DNA of 64,000 bases from positions 381,432 through 445,431 of the forward strand of contig KV419421.1 in assembly GCA_001630475.1 (NCBI GenBank). The letters run 5' to 3'. The translations under genes and the position numbers were made by a program. The notes under the pieces are model-generated. The model saw nothing but the letters and a program-made list of their open reading frames with translations. It ran no database searches and was not told the DNA's origin. Positions 52,253 through 63,469 of the stretch are shown here, one piece after another (position 1 is the first letter of the stretch; each line of letters opens with the position of its first letter). This DNA comes from Sistotremastrum niveocremeum HHB9708. Lineage: Eukaryota > Basidiomycota > Agaricomycetes > Sistotremastrales > Sistotremastraceae.

Positions 52253-55031
52253 AAGAACTAGGCAGCCTAAACCTTGCTCGTGGGAAAAAGGATATACCTT
52301 CATTGTCTGCAGGTAAGAGCGATATATATATATATATATCGATCGAGAACCAGACATCAGAAATAGCTGCTATATCTGATGGTCATATAACCTTTGACAA
52401 CTTTCACGTTTGAGATGATTTTCAGTCAATATCACTGCATCTCCTCTCTATCAGGACAAAAATATCCTCTGCGTCGCTAGAGCTTCTTGCGAACGGAGAC
52501 TGACACCCAGCAAACTTTAGTAGAGAATGGGCCAGATATATTGAGAGCAAAGCGGAATATCACGAACAGGACTGAGTCAGAATAAAGTGAATAAGGTGTT
52601 ATCCTGGATACTGGGATATCCGTTCTGGATGAGGTGATGTTAGAAAGACCTCTGATTCTTGATCTAATGAATGGAAAGACACGACCATCGTTCCCGAGTG
52701 CTCACACAGTGAGAGATCCAACTCTAAGAACTCAAAGAGACGCTGATAAGTTGATCTGAGAATACTAGCAAAAAGAACCAGCAAGAGAACCAGCATCCAC
52801 GACCCCTGAACAGTGACAAGGCAGGGCGGGACCGCAAGAGAAGGTCTGAGACCTGACTGCTCAATTTCAAGCAGTATGCATATGACGACGTGTTGACGAG
52901 TCTGATCGCAGAGGCAAGAGGTCAGTCAACATGGAACATACTAACGACACTTACTGTGACCTGCGGGAAAGAGATCTGCGTCCTTGCTCCAGAATCGATT
53001 CGTCAGTCACGTAAAATCTTTGACTTATCTTGATTCTTCAGGTTGATGAGCGGGAGTATAGTGTCGGAGCATCAAAGACCTCAATTATGGGGTTCAGGTC
53101 ACGTAAATGAAGACTGTCAGACAAGAGCGGTTGTCTCCTCTTGGTTGTTGCAGAGCCTAGGTACGCAATCCAGACTTGACTTGGAGAAGACAGCGGCCAC
53201 AGGGCGCAAGACGGCACTCTTCCGCTTTTGTAGGTCACTTTATGTCGCTCTGTTGCACCGAGGAGGATGACCGTGTGATATATTTAAAACGCTGAAGAGA
53301 ATATAGTTCGATGATGAGATTTGCACGACGAAGTTGCTGATAAGTTGCGTTTGAAAGGTCAGATGGATAAAGGAGACAACCGTCTGTTGTTCCAGCCGGA
53401 ATGCACCATGCTCAAGCAATCCAGACTCAGTAGCTATTCTGTCTTGGCAGATTTGACGCAATGCCAGAAGGTTGAGTTGGGCGTTGAGGAATGTGAAGCG
53501 AAGTATGCGCGAAAGCCGATGTTGAAGTAGCTGATCATGCCAATGACAAGACAAGAGGCACGCGAGCACATTGCAAGCTTAATATATGATTCTGCTAATC
53601 GGCAGACGTCGACCGTTGGGATAGGCTGAAGCGATTGAGAGATGAAACGCACATTTGGCATCTCATTGGACTCATCTTCCGTAGTCTTCGACCCTGACAG
53701 ACTGCATAACAAGTAGTTATGAGGGTGATGCCTGTCAGCTTTATACTACTTGGGACTGGCCTCGTAGACGAAGTTGGCACGAGAACCGTATGTTCACAAT
53801 GCCGTTTCTGACCACGCGAAGGAAAGCATGTCCTCCGATCAGCCTGCTCTGCGACCATGCAGAGCTTATGCAGGGCAGGCCGGAATCTGTGCAATGGAAG
53901 TGGTGTGAATGCAATGTTCAAGAAGAAAGGGCATGCTCAACATGCGCCTCGTGATCGTTGGACGTTCCTCTCGGCGAATTTATCGGCATTGGTGCCGCAG
54001 GCGCAGCGTGTACTAGTATGTTGTTGGAAGTATCGAGAGAGGGCGCAAGGGCAGGTACGGCAGTCAACTCAGCGATATAGTGAATGGCACAGATACGGAG
54101 AACAAGTCACTCCTTTCGAGCGCTGGTTTCACCCAGACTGATGCATGAATTCGCAGAGGGGATCAGATGGAAGAGATGGCCTGTGGAGCGGGTCTACGGG
54201 GCCATTGTGGAAGAAGTCTGCCACGATATTATTTGAAGCGTAGCTGAAGGGAACCGAGCTCCTGGCCTCAGCGGTAGCAGCTTCCGCGATATACGCGAGT
54301 AATAGAGCTAAGGAGATGGTGTGCAAGCTCAGATCGCATTTGATGATTGACAAAGGATACAGAGCAAGCATGTTGATAGTTCCAACTTCCAAGGATCCGT
54401 CTTCGCCGTTCTCGCCTGAGTGCTGAGTGTCCACCTACACTCTGCGGTGACAAGAGCAGCGGATGCGGCCTTAAATCCTAGATGCATGAGACATAGCTTT
54501 CAAGCCATCTTCGCGTGACTGAGGAAAAAGAGATCGAGAAGAGTGAGCGAGCAAGTAGACGTGGTTTCGGGGAAGATGTCTCTCGCAAGTTGAGGGTGCC
54601 CGGGCCCGAGAGCGTCGAAGTCAAATTTCCTGACCTCAAAATAAGAAATGTCATCAGCCAAAGCTTAAACTGAAAAATACAAGATTGACCACAGAAAGGA
54701 CCTGTTTTAGCCTGTGTGTATATAACTCTCACATGTACTATACTGTATTACCGTCGCAGACTCGCAGTGTTGCCCAACCGACCATTTAGACTCTTCGATT
54801 AATTGCTTGCAATAGTTATCGAGTAGGGAACTCTTGAGGATCCGATTTATAGAAACATGGACGGGTGCAATGTTTTACTAGTTGTACGTGATAAATCAGA
54901 GATAGAAGCGCTAATGACCGGTTGGTCAGGAACTGGAGCCATTGTGGTCCGGCCAGTAACAACCTTGCAAGCAGGGGAATGTGCTGCAACGAATCGCTTC
55001 TCGGGATAGGATGTTCCATGCACCAACGCTG
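52253..55031. other. 2.8 kb region without a confident gene
   Basis: Between the ETF beta stop and the methyltransferase stop. A short TA-dinucleotide run lies at about 52325-52340. Small open frames exist on both strands, but only the one at 54129-54371 (listed separately) has any gene-like feature. Codon structure is otherwise absent; it may hold non-coding RNA or decayed mobile DNA. Confidence 0.4.
54129..54371 (-). CDS. Possible small secreted protein (weak)
   Basis: An 80-residue open frame on the minus strand starting at 54371. The first 35 residues include a hydrophobic run (ISLALLLAYIAEAATAEA) like a signal peptide, and the rest is polar and Pro/Ser-rich. There is no recognised family and no coding support beyond this. 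Downstream on the same strand is another protein-like stretch (SPRGTSNDHEAHVEHALSS), but no splice joining them keeps the frame. Confidence 0.18.
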   Translation of the reverse strand: MLALYPLSIIKCDLSLHTISLALLLAYIAEAATAEARSSVPFSYASNNIVADFFHNGPVDPLHRPSLPSDPLCEFMHQSG

Positions 55032-56208
55032 TTACATGAAAGCTTGACTACGATATGTGCGACAATGTACCCTGATGCTGTGTGAGGAACTTCTTGACGA
55101 ATGATTACGAGAGTGAACAGACCGCTCATACACGAGTTCTCCTGATCCTTTTGACATTTGGGGACAGACCTCCCCTTTTTCAATATCCCACTGAACCCAT
55201 CCCCAGCCATCTTTGATCTGCCAGTGTGTGTTATGAAGAAAAATGGAGTGAATGTGACGGACATACCTCCGGTCGTTTGTGGGGAGCGAGCACAACAAGC
55301 CATTTACTTTTTGTACTCAGCTCCCATAACAAAGCAAACAGTTTTGATGGTGAGTCCAGGAGATGTAAAGCGAACGAGCAAACAATTATCTCGAACAGTG
55401 GGATATGTCCTTCTAGTTGTGGAGGAAGTGGAGGGACGATTCCATTAGCCAAGTCATCGAACGACAGAGATGAACAAGGAAGAGAGGTCCTTTCTTCAAA
55501 AGCTGCGGATGTGAACTGTCCGGGAATGAGAAATATGCAAACAGAAAAGAGCTATCACTGACAGGATCAGTGGCGACCAGGGAGAACTGGGGAGGGTGTG
55601 AAAGACTAGGAGGTAATCGGGCTAATGGGCGGCGTGATGTTGCCCTGTCATGGTTCGGCATTGGTTCAGTTCCAGCACTGTTGGTGGTCGCTGATTCCAG
55701 CGACATTTCCCATGCCTTTACGCAAATGGTGGCTTCACCACTGTTTCAACGAGTGAGCATCAAGATGGAAGGCACGGAAGAATGTTCGGAAACCTTCCTA
55801 TGTGGATCGGTACTCAACTAAACTGAAGGATTCGGATTCAAAAGAAACAAGTACTGACCACATGCCATGTCCAAAACGCTTATAGGATGTTCAAAGTCCA
55901 GCTCGCAGTGTGCATGAGCAAGCCAGCTACATATCAGAGGAACTTGAACTGTTAGATGAAGAACTTTGGGAGCAGTTGCTTACTGGTTAAGCCAGGTGAA
56001 GAGACATAGCTGGATGCCAGGCATATGTGGATTTCTGTATGTCTTGCCTACTTTTCTGTAGTACTTTAAATTCGACGTGGACGTATAAAAACACGAGACC
56101 AAGTATCAACCAAGGAGGACAAACCTCCTCCACTCCAAGCTCAGCATAATTAGAGCGCATCGAGTTCGATATATTGCCAGAAACCGCTGTGCGTGCTCCA
56201 CGAGACAT
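55032..56208 (-). CDS. SAM-dependent methyltransferase (class I fold), uncharacterised fungal family
   Basis: Seven minus-strand exons (56125-56208, 55984-56063, 55855-55926, 55563-55740, 55267-55515, 55123-55217, 55032-55071) close exactly to 265 aa. SAM-binding motif I is PISVLDMACGHGEATI (around residues 70-85). Later motifs are ATDPFTSAAFEERT, IIVCSFALHLLDSPSKLFAL and WLVVLAPHKRPEIKDGWGW, then the end VHCRTYRSQAF. The N-terminus has YYRKVGKTYRNPHMPGIQLC. I recognise the fold and the fungal character of the conserved C-terminal half, but no substrate. The 114-nt intron 55741-55854 is twice the usual size and may hide an extra exon. It shares a 78-bp divergent promoter with the gene at 56287. 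Confidence 0.75.
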
Positions 56209-56286
56209 GGTTATTACAGAAAAGTGGCCAGCGCTAATAATCTCCGAAAGGCTCAGGGCCTTTCCGCTCCGGGTCACCACGATGCG

Positions 56287-57958
56287 ATGGGTTTCTTCTC
56301 CAGCAGAAAGTCCAGTCCAGACAAGCACGAACCTTCCGCAAACACGAAATTTAGTCAGACCCTACGCTCGCGTTTTGTTGGTGTTTTTTGCGGCTACCCT
56401 GCATTCATATTGACTATAGCAGGTCGTAGTCCTCTAAAAAGCTCTCCCACGACGCCCATACCCATGTCGATGTTGCCTCTTCTGGTAGTCGAACGGAATC
56501 TGTCAATCCCAGAATATCTACAGATGCTGTTACGTATGTGTTTGAGATTTTTTGCCCAGCCAGAGTTACTCACAGACGCCCCCACGTCAAGAATAACACT
56601 GGCTGAACGCCTAAATGAGCTCTCTGCAGCGAACAACGAAGGTCTTATAGAGTACGTATTCTCGGCCGTCTGATAACCTGAAAAAGAGTGCTTACGCCCT
56701 CCAAATAATACTTAGTGATGATGAGTTTCGTCTCCTCAGACAGAGTGTTTTCCAGCGCTTTGCTGCTAATATCAAGTTGCCTACCGAGCCCTCGTTTATC
56801 CCTGTTTCCCGACCACGTCAACCCACCCAGAGATCGTCGTCCTCCAACTTCCAATTTGCCGCCCGCTCGGCTTCGATTCGGTCTAACTCCTCCTCAGTGG
56901 CCTCTCAACTGAGTTCCTTTTTTCGTCGTCCGTCTCTTAAGCACCCTGTTGCTTCTCCATTGCCTCCAGATCAACGGAGTGTATCGGACATGACAGACGG
57001 CGACCTGACCTCATTATCCAATTATGGAACTGTGCGGCGGTCATCTCATCGTACCTTGGGTCGACCCTCTAAAACAACTGCTTTGGACGCGAGATCCATA
57101 TCTTCAGCGAAGAGTGGCTTCACGTCACGTTCGACGCATGCACCTTCCTCTTTCTCTCCCCGAAATCTATCGTCGTCAGCACTCACTCTATCTGGCAATC
57201 CTCTACTGAATTCGTCAAGCCCAGTTTATGACGAAGATACTCTCACTTCTGCCGCCGCAATACGAGAGGAGATTTCGACTCTCGAAAAAGAGAGAAAACG
57301 TTTGATCGATGCCTTCAATGGGTTGGAGATGACTTATCCCTCTAAAAGCGGTCGGGAATTTCCCCGCCGTGAGCCCAGTTTGACGAGTCTTCACGAAGAG
57401 ACCTTCGACGAGCGGGTTTTCAATCTCACCGGAGCAGCTTTGAATAATACATCCCACAGGAGGCTGCCAGCCAACGACAACAATGACCCTCGAATATCCT
57501 CTTCCAGGATTTCTTCCCCCCAATCCTCCGTCATATCTCTAAATCACGCTCTAAGTAATCGATCTTTCCCGTCTGCTTCATCTCAACCTCGGCCCGCCGT
57601 CTTGTACCCGTCCCATGTCTCATCAGCGCCCACACCTAGCACCATTTTACCCACTTTCGATCATACTCCCAACCGACCCGTCGAATCTTCACGTCGCCCT
57701 GCCATAGGTATTGAAAATATACGGCAGCTCACACCAAATCCTCATTCAGCTTCCCCTCATCTTCCTACATTGAAACACATGGTAACGAGCGGCGTCAGCC
57801 TCCCAGACTCGGAAACAGGGTTTCATCCCACGGAGTCAGATCACAACGATGTCCGCCGGCGCCGGGCTGAAGTGATGCAGCGCTATGAAGCCCGGTTGGA
57901 GTTCCTGAAAGCAAAACTGAGAGCAGAAGAGCTTCGAGAGCGTCTTTCGAAGAGATAG
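56287..57958 (+). CDS. Serine-rich protein with C-terminal coiled coil, unknown function
   Basis: Exons 56287-56376, 56430-56533, 56592-56651 and 56716-57958 close to 498 aa. The N-terminus MGFFSSRKSSPDKHEPS is followed by a compact conserved-looking block, RISTDAVTITLAERLNELSA, ANNEGLIDDDEFRLLRQSVF and QRFAANIKLPTEPSF. The middle is Ser/Pro-rich and disordered. Two helices are coiled-coil-like: AAIREEISTLEKERKRLIDA near residue 265 and VMQRYEARLEFLKAKLRAEE at the C-terminus. The second-position glycine and SSRK could allow N-myristoylation (inference). The family is not recognised; the LAERLNEL...DDDEFRLLRQ block is what should be searched. Confidence 0.62.
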
Positions 57959-58091
57959 ACAGGGCGACAATTTTCATCGTCGGCCTAAAAACTATATCAT
58001 CATGTCTTATTTTATCATTTAGTAAGTAATCCGATACCCCTGACTGTTTGCAGACTGCGTCGTGAACATCCTGTATAGCTATTTACATAAT

Positions 58092-59642
58092 TTACACATC
58101 CAATTCAAGGGAACATGAAAGATCGGTTTTTATGGCATCTGAGAGACCCCTTCCTATGAGGACTAATTTCCCTGGTCGATTAGCGTTCGCTTGGCCTTCG
58201 TATTTTATCATTTCGTACAACGAGCGGACCCCTTGCAGGATGTAAATAGAATCAGGCTCATCCAAGCGAGTGAATATGCCTTTGCATCGCAGGACCTGGG
58301 GTTGAACTCGAGATGCATTTTGTGTGGACACGCTGCTCGTGGCTGAACCAATTATCTCCTCTTCCCATAGAAGCTTTCGGAGCCATTCATCGAGACGATC
58401 CATTTGAGATGAAGATAATGGAGGAAGCGAAAGCTGCAGAGAAGAGAAAGCGTGTAGGTGATCGTGACCTGAATGGGAGGAATCTAATACCGCGGAGCGG
58501 CTTCCATCAGCAGGGGGCGAAGAGTATGCCTTGAGTTCCAAGATGTTCTTGAGGTCAACGTTAGTCCTCGTGCTTCGATAGATGAGAACGGAAGGATTCA
58601 GGGCAAGTATGTGGCTTTCTGTCTCAGAAGCGTCTTCTTCTTGGACCAGGTCCATTTTGTTCAAGATGATAACATCAGCACATGCGATCTGACTGCGGAA
58701 TCGTTAGACCAACTTCCAAGATGATCTATTCACATCACCTGGAGAACTCTCCATGAGAGGAAAGCATTCTGTCCTCGATCAATTGCTAGATGTACACTCA
58801 CATTAAATGCTCCAATCTGTCTGAAGAGAGACTTACTGCACGAGCAAACCTTGCATCAACTACACAAATAACTCCATCGAGATAGATCTCTTTTCCGAGG
58901 CCCGATGAAAATTCTTCATTCCTCCAGAACAGTTCGGCTATGGGACCTGTAAACTGTAGTGAGAGGCTGAAATCTGGCAGTCGAACCAGAACGCAATTAT
59001 ACCTGGGTCTGCCAGGCCAGTAGTCTCGAGCAATATGTGGTCGAACGCTCCCTTCTTCTGCATGAGTTTTTCAATGGCGGCAACCCCGATGTCCTTGATG
59101 CTACAACAGAGACAGCCGTTAGACAGTTCCAGCACCTCTTGCTTGAGAGCGTCAGGCGCGACGGCGTCAGTGTCGGATACGTTAATTCCTCTCACTACGA
59201 TCAAAGTATAAGCTTGATTTCGACTGACTAAAGCTCAAAATACATTCTATATCCTAGAAGTCATGAGCTCAAGCTTTAGATTTGACCAAAGAGGTGCCTC
59301 ACAGAGGTGTCGCCGAATTCGTTCATAATAACAGCAATCCGTAAACCGTGCTTCTCAGTAAGGATTCGTCTGCAGGGGCATTGAGACAGAGTAGATTTTG
59401 GATGCTCTGACAAACTTTAGTAAGGTCGATTTGCCTGACAGTTCCTATCAGCGAAAGCAGGAGTCCTGGGTCCGAGCTAGAACGAACCTGCACCAAGGAA
59501 CCCAGTTATCATGGTGAGGGGCACCCGGCGTAGCTCAACGGTGGGTTTCGATACATCTATCAAAGCCCTACTCGACTGCGTTAGAAGGGATCCATAATTC
59601 AACGAACTGACCTCACGGTACTTCCGAGTCCAGGTCATCCAT
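58092..59642 (-). CDS. ZNG1: Zinc-regulated GTPase metalloprotein activator (ZNG1/COG0523 family)
   Basis: Nine minus-strand exons (59617-59642, 59488-59570, 59416-59434, 59303-59369, 59244-59253, 59003-59194, 58802-58946, 58739-58768, 58092-58692) close to 390 aa, the family length. It starts MDDLDSEVP like animal ZNG1, then has Walker A ([17 protein letters not shown]), [14 protein letters not shown], the metal-binding CxCC loop ([12 protein letters not shown]), [29 protein letters not shown] and the G4 motif ILNKMDL. The C-terminal domain ends KLVLIGRGL. The family uses GTP to load zinc onto methionine aminopeptidase. DIE comes from a 10-nt micro-exon. The region 58739-58850 has two small exons and is the least certain part. 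Confidence 0.9.
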
Positions 59643-59742
59643 CCCGGAATCCGGAGATGGCCGAGGACAACGCAATTGGTGTTTCAACCAGAACTTCACG
59701 GCGCGCTAGACAGGGTCATCTACCGTAATGACAGCGCATTCG

Positions 59743-60721
59743 ATGGAGACGAGCAAGTTGCGCGAGCTCATACAAGGACCTCCTGATGTTGAGTGGAAGT
59801 AGGCTGTGTCCCTTGGCATCCCAGAATTGGATGCTCGACGATCTTTTAGATACGAAATGCGCCGTCAATGCCAGGAAATTATTCCGGGGCTACTACTAGG
59901 ACCGTTCCAAGTCTCTAAATCATTGGAATCCTTGCAATCTTTGGGAGTCACCCACATGTGAGTGCGTGATTATCTAAAACCCACTACAATTCAGGTCAAC
60001 CTACTTAGAGTTTGCATCCGAGACGCTAAAGAGGCTTTTTCTGTGCGCGCGAGGTTTCCAGAACAATTCAAATATATCGAGCTAGACGTTGAGGACAGCG
60101 AGGAACAGAACTTGATACGCGTTTTTCCCCCGTATGTCCCTTTGCGCTTAGTGCCACTTGTATTAACTCTCTCAATCTCTTTAGAGCCAGAAATTTCATC
60201 ATCGACGCTATCGAGCACGGCGGGAAGGTGCTGGTCCATTGCAATGGTATTGATCCATCCTTCAAAATCCTACGCCGACACTTTTAACTTTAAACCTCTT
60301 CGAAAGGAGGCATTTCTCTCTCCCCGGCGTTTGTCGTCATGTTCGTTATGGAACGATTTCATATAACTTGGGAGGACGCTTTGCATCTTGTTCAGAATCG
60401 CCGGTATTGTATCTCACCGAATAGTGGTTTCCTGACACAGATCAAGGTAGGATCTCTGAACTTGCAGTGTGATACAGTCGAATAACAGCATCAGGAATAT
60501 GAATCCATCTATCGTGCGAAGGCCGCGGTAGCTCAGTTCCCCTCTGCCAATCCCTCGGGGAACACTAGACGGAAACGTGAAGACGACGAAGACGAAAATG
60601 ATCCCAGGTATGTTAGGTCCTTTGCAAAATTCCAACCGAGATGAGAATTGTGCGACAAAGGGAAGACGACAGGAAACGTCATCAGCAGATTGGCGACGAT
60701 GACGTTAAGATGGTATTATAG
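59743..60721 (+). CDS. STYX: STYX-like dual-specificity pseudophosphatase
   Basis: Seven exons, starting 59743-59798, 59850-59957, 60009-60131, 60185-60246 and 60307 onward, the last ending at 60721. The sequence runs METSKLRELIQGPPDVEWKY, EIIPGLLLGPFQVSKSLESL, IVCIRDAKEAFS, YIELDVEDSEEQNLI, then the P-loop VLVHCNGGISLSPAFVVMFV, and ALHLVQNRRYCISPNSGFLT. The chain ends in an acidic/basic tail (RRKREDDEDEND). The catalytic Cys of HCx5R is present, but the P-loop Arg is Leu, so phosphatase activity is unlikely; animal STYX is inactive through a different change (Cys to Gly). A binding role, as for STYX toward ERK or FBXW7, is inference. It is divergent from ZNG1 (100 bp). Confidence 0.85.
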
Positions 60722-60893
60722 CCATGTGATCTACTAGCTACGCTGCCAACGACTTCCTCTGCTTATGATATACTATATCCACCACATACCCTGGTGCAAT
60801 TATAATACTTTTATCTTTGCTTTCTCCTTCTCTTGTATCACTCTTTTTGTGTGAATGGCTGCAAAAGTGTCAATACAGACATGCCTAACGCTC

Positions 60894-62179
60894 TCATGTG
60901 GACGCACCTTTACGCTTCACCCATGCTTCAATAGAGATGCCGCCGAAAACCACACAGGCGCCTGCGTATTGACCCACCGTAAGTTTATGTTGATATACAA
61001 CCACAGACAGGAGCATCGTGAATAGTTTACGAGTTAACGTCACAGTCCTGAGAAAGAGTCAGAAGGCCGAGATTATGCGTGATGAGGTAGAGTACTCACA
61101 CAAGTGTCAGGGATCCAAAGTGTTGGATTGTTTCGAAGATGAATAACTGCCCCAATGAACCAGTGATGGCGAATATGGCTAGTGCACTAACGACACTGGG
61201 GTGGTTGTGCATGAATCGGAGTGCAGCAGTAATTTCCGATTCATGCCCTGATTCTGGATGAAGAACAGGGATATACGGCAAGGGCACGCATGAGAGGGCG
61301 AGATTCAGCAATGCGGAGAACGTATTCATAAAGAACATCATTTGCTGTCCAGAAACTTGATAACGGACAAAGATTTCGTCTTGGGTTGCGTTCAAAATGC
61401 CGTCCATGGCCAAATTGATGAGCAGATAGATCAGCCCGATGATGCTCGAGGCAGACGACGCATCGCTCTTTCCTTGTGATGGCTTCTGGGCTCCTAAAGC
61501 CATGAACATCGTGATTCCAATCGTGACGAGAGCCACCACCCCGTACTTGTGGGCAGTGAAACGCCGTCGATAGAGAAGTACATTCATTATCAGGACTGGG
61601 ACAAGTTTACATGACTTGCCCAAGACCATCGCAGGATATGAGATATAAGCCAACGAGGCGAATCCAAAGGGAGCTGCAAATGTTGCGAGGAGGGCGCACT
61701 GCAGATACTTGAAAAGCAATGAACGCAGGCTATCATTGCGTGAACTTGACGGAGAAGACGCTTGATGTTGCGAGCGATGGTGTTTACGGGACGTGCATAA
61801 AGCTTCCCAGATTGTTTGGGACGGTTCACGAGTGAGAGCGATATAAGAAAGTGCGGAAAGAGAGCCGAGACTGCTCTGTAGAAAGCCTAGGACTAGAGCA
61901 TAACTCCATTTGTCGGCCTGAGCTCCATCGACGAACGGCGCCGATACTGAATAAACCCATCAATTACATCCACGCTAGTTTCAACGTAGAGACATACGCC
62001 GTTCTTGTGCAATTCCCCATGCCTACCAATCAAGCTTAAGCCCACGTCATTCACCACTTTTCGAGTCCACGCACCAGAAACATGGCATACACACCAGTGA
62101 CACATATAAAGAGTCTGGCAAGTGTTTCAAGGGCGTGCGGAGCAACCAGAAACGAGTGAACATACCGTAGGAAGCTCAT
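60894..62179 (-). CDS. HUT1: UDP-galactose transporter homologue Hut1 (SLC35B1 type)
   Basis: Minus-strand exons 62166-62179, 62114-62075, 62022-61998, 61946-61100 and 61047-60894 close to 359 aa. The protein begins [31 protein letters not shown], and continues with [93 protein letters not shown] and [20 protein letters not shown], the family pattern with about ten membrane segments. The C-terminus carries basic residues ([11 protein letters not shown]), as in ER members, though no strict KKxx is present. Family members exchange nucleotides or nucleotide sugars across the ER membrane. The first coding exon is 14 nt and the third 25 nt. Confidence 0.9.
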
Positions 62180-62465
62180 CTTGTTCTCGCCGGGAGTGAA
62201 CAATCGTGGTCGGTTATACCAGTAAGCATGCTAGCGACGCAGAATTTCGTCCAGGACAGCAGACGTGGCGAAACAAGTCACGTGTCGTGTCTCGTTAGCC
62301 CGCGAATCGAGATCGTAGCGGGGTTTTCCCTCCATTGTACTGGGGGTGTCTTCAGACAAAATATGGAGGAAAGAGGGAAAAGAGGTAGAAAAAGGGAAGG
62401 GTTGGAAGAGTTTAGCATATTTTTGAATGATATGAACTGTAGGAAAAAACCCCAGAACTCAAAAT
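62180..62465. other. Upstream region of HUT1 leading into repeat DNA
   Basis: HUT1 promoter side. The base composition turns AT-rich to the right of about 62400, where mobile sequence begins. The last 8 bases (CTCAAAAT, 62458-62465) are the left target-site copy of the adjacent element. Confidence 0.5.
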
Positions 62466-62962
62466 TAGGGTTGTCAAATATGATTTAATGCAATATTTTT
62501 CCCAAATTTGAAAGATATTGATATTTATATTGATATTGCAACCCCAGATTTCCAAAAAATATTGCATTGTTATCGATGTAAAATATACTTTTTTGGGGGG
62601 CAAATATATTGCATTGCGATCAAAATTCAATGCAATATCCAATATATATTGGAATATATATCACAAAATTTCACCAAATATGCTTGATTTGCATGTCAGA
62701 AGACAATTCAAGACACTTGGGTAAAAAATATCTCAAGACATCTTTTATATTCATCAGGAAAAATAAGGAGTCCCTTTTCAACTTTGGAGTCCTTTGGAAA
62801 ACTTTTAAGTCCTCTAAAGTTGAAAAAGGACTCCTTATTTTTCCTGATGCACTTGTGATCGCAATATACTTTTTCTGGAGGCAGTCATATTGCATTGTGA
62901 TAGAAATGCAATAGAAATATCGATATTTTTTGATATACGTATATCATATTGTGACAACCCTA
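62466..62962. mobile_element. hAT-type MITE with 8-bp target site duplication
   Basis: The element begins TAGGGTTGTCA and ends TGACAACCCTA. The two ends are inverted repeats of about 20 bp (TAGGGTTGTCA, then AATATGAT, with one inserted C at the right end). Identical 8-bp direct repeats CTCAAAAT flank it at 62458-62465 and 62963-62970, the duplication size of hAT transposases. At 497 bp it has no coding capacity; the interior is AT-rich with many short GCAATAT/ATATTGC motifs in both orientations. A 98-bp palindrome lies inside. A transposase in trans is implied but not seen in this window. Confidence 0.82.
62752..62849. repeat. 98-bp near-perfect palindrome, copy 1
   Basis: Two 38-nt arms with two mismatches (outer 22 bases identical, beginning CATCAGGAAAAATAAGGAG) enclose a 22-nt centre. 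It can fold into a long hairpin. It lies inside the MITE at 62466-62962 and is repeated as an exact reverse complement at 63906-64000. No target duplication is evident at its borders. Confidence 0.9.
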
Positions 62963-63315
62963 CTCAAAATAGGGTCAAATTTTTGGAAAATTCTCCAGCG
63001 CAGCTGGGCTCCAGCAAGAACCAGTAGATTTGATTTTGTATTTAATTGGTTACATCATTACAAGTTGTGTTGCAACATGTTCCAAAACCTGAGATACAGG
63101 ATATGCAGATTTTTTTTTCATTTCTTCTGAAATTCTTCATTCCCTCACAAATTCACAATCCATGTGATTTGCTTGTAATTTGAGTTAGTTTTTTTTTTCC
63201 TTTGTTGAGCACATTGTGACTGTAATGTCTTTGCTTACCATCTGGAGCAAACAAGCAATAATAACCACTCCTGTAACTTTGAACCTGTTGTGCTTAGTGT
63301 TGTAAATAGAGTTCC

Positions 63316-63466
63316 AAAGTCCAGTCACGACTGGACTTTTTCCAAAATTCCTCATGACTGGCAACTGCGACTGGTTGCCAAATTCCAATTTGCCCATGAC
63401 TGGCAACTGCAACTCCAGCCACGGTCCGGCAACCAGTCATCAAATGACCAGTCACGACCAGTTGCC
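63316..63466. repeat. Cluster of direct and inverted CCAGTC/GACTGG repeats
   Basis: A 24-bp palindrome (63316-63339; arms AAAGTCCAGTC) is followed by two direct copies of CATGACTGGCAACTGC (63353-63368 and 63395-63410) and inverted CCAGTC copies at about 63432-63463, including CCAGTCACGACCAG. Such clusters are typical of subterminal regions of DNA transposons, but no element ends could be assigned. Confidence 0.7.
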
Positions 63467-63469
63467 TGC

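Noticed and set aside
56224-56673. 149-codon continuous frame over the first exons of the coiled-coil gene
   Set aside because: It lacks an early ATG and reads two introns plus exon 2 in the wrong frame; the spliced path gives STDAVTITLAERLNEL continuous with downstream exons.
62412-62914. Several 60-100 codon frames in the AT-rich right end
   Set aside because: They run through the MITE and the palindrome on both strands; composition is Ile/Lys/Phe-rich, as expected of AT-rich non-coding DNA.
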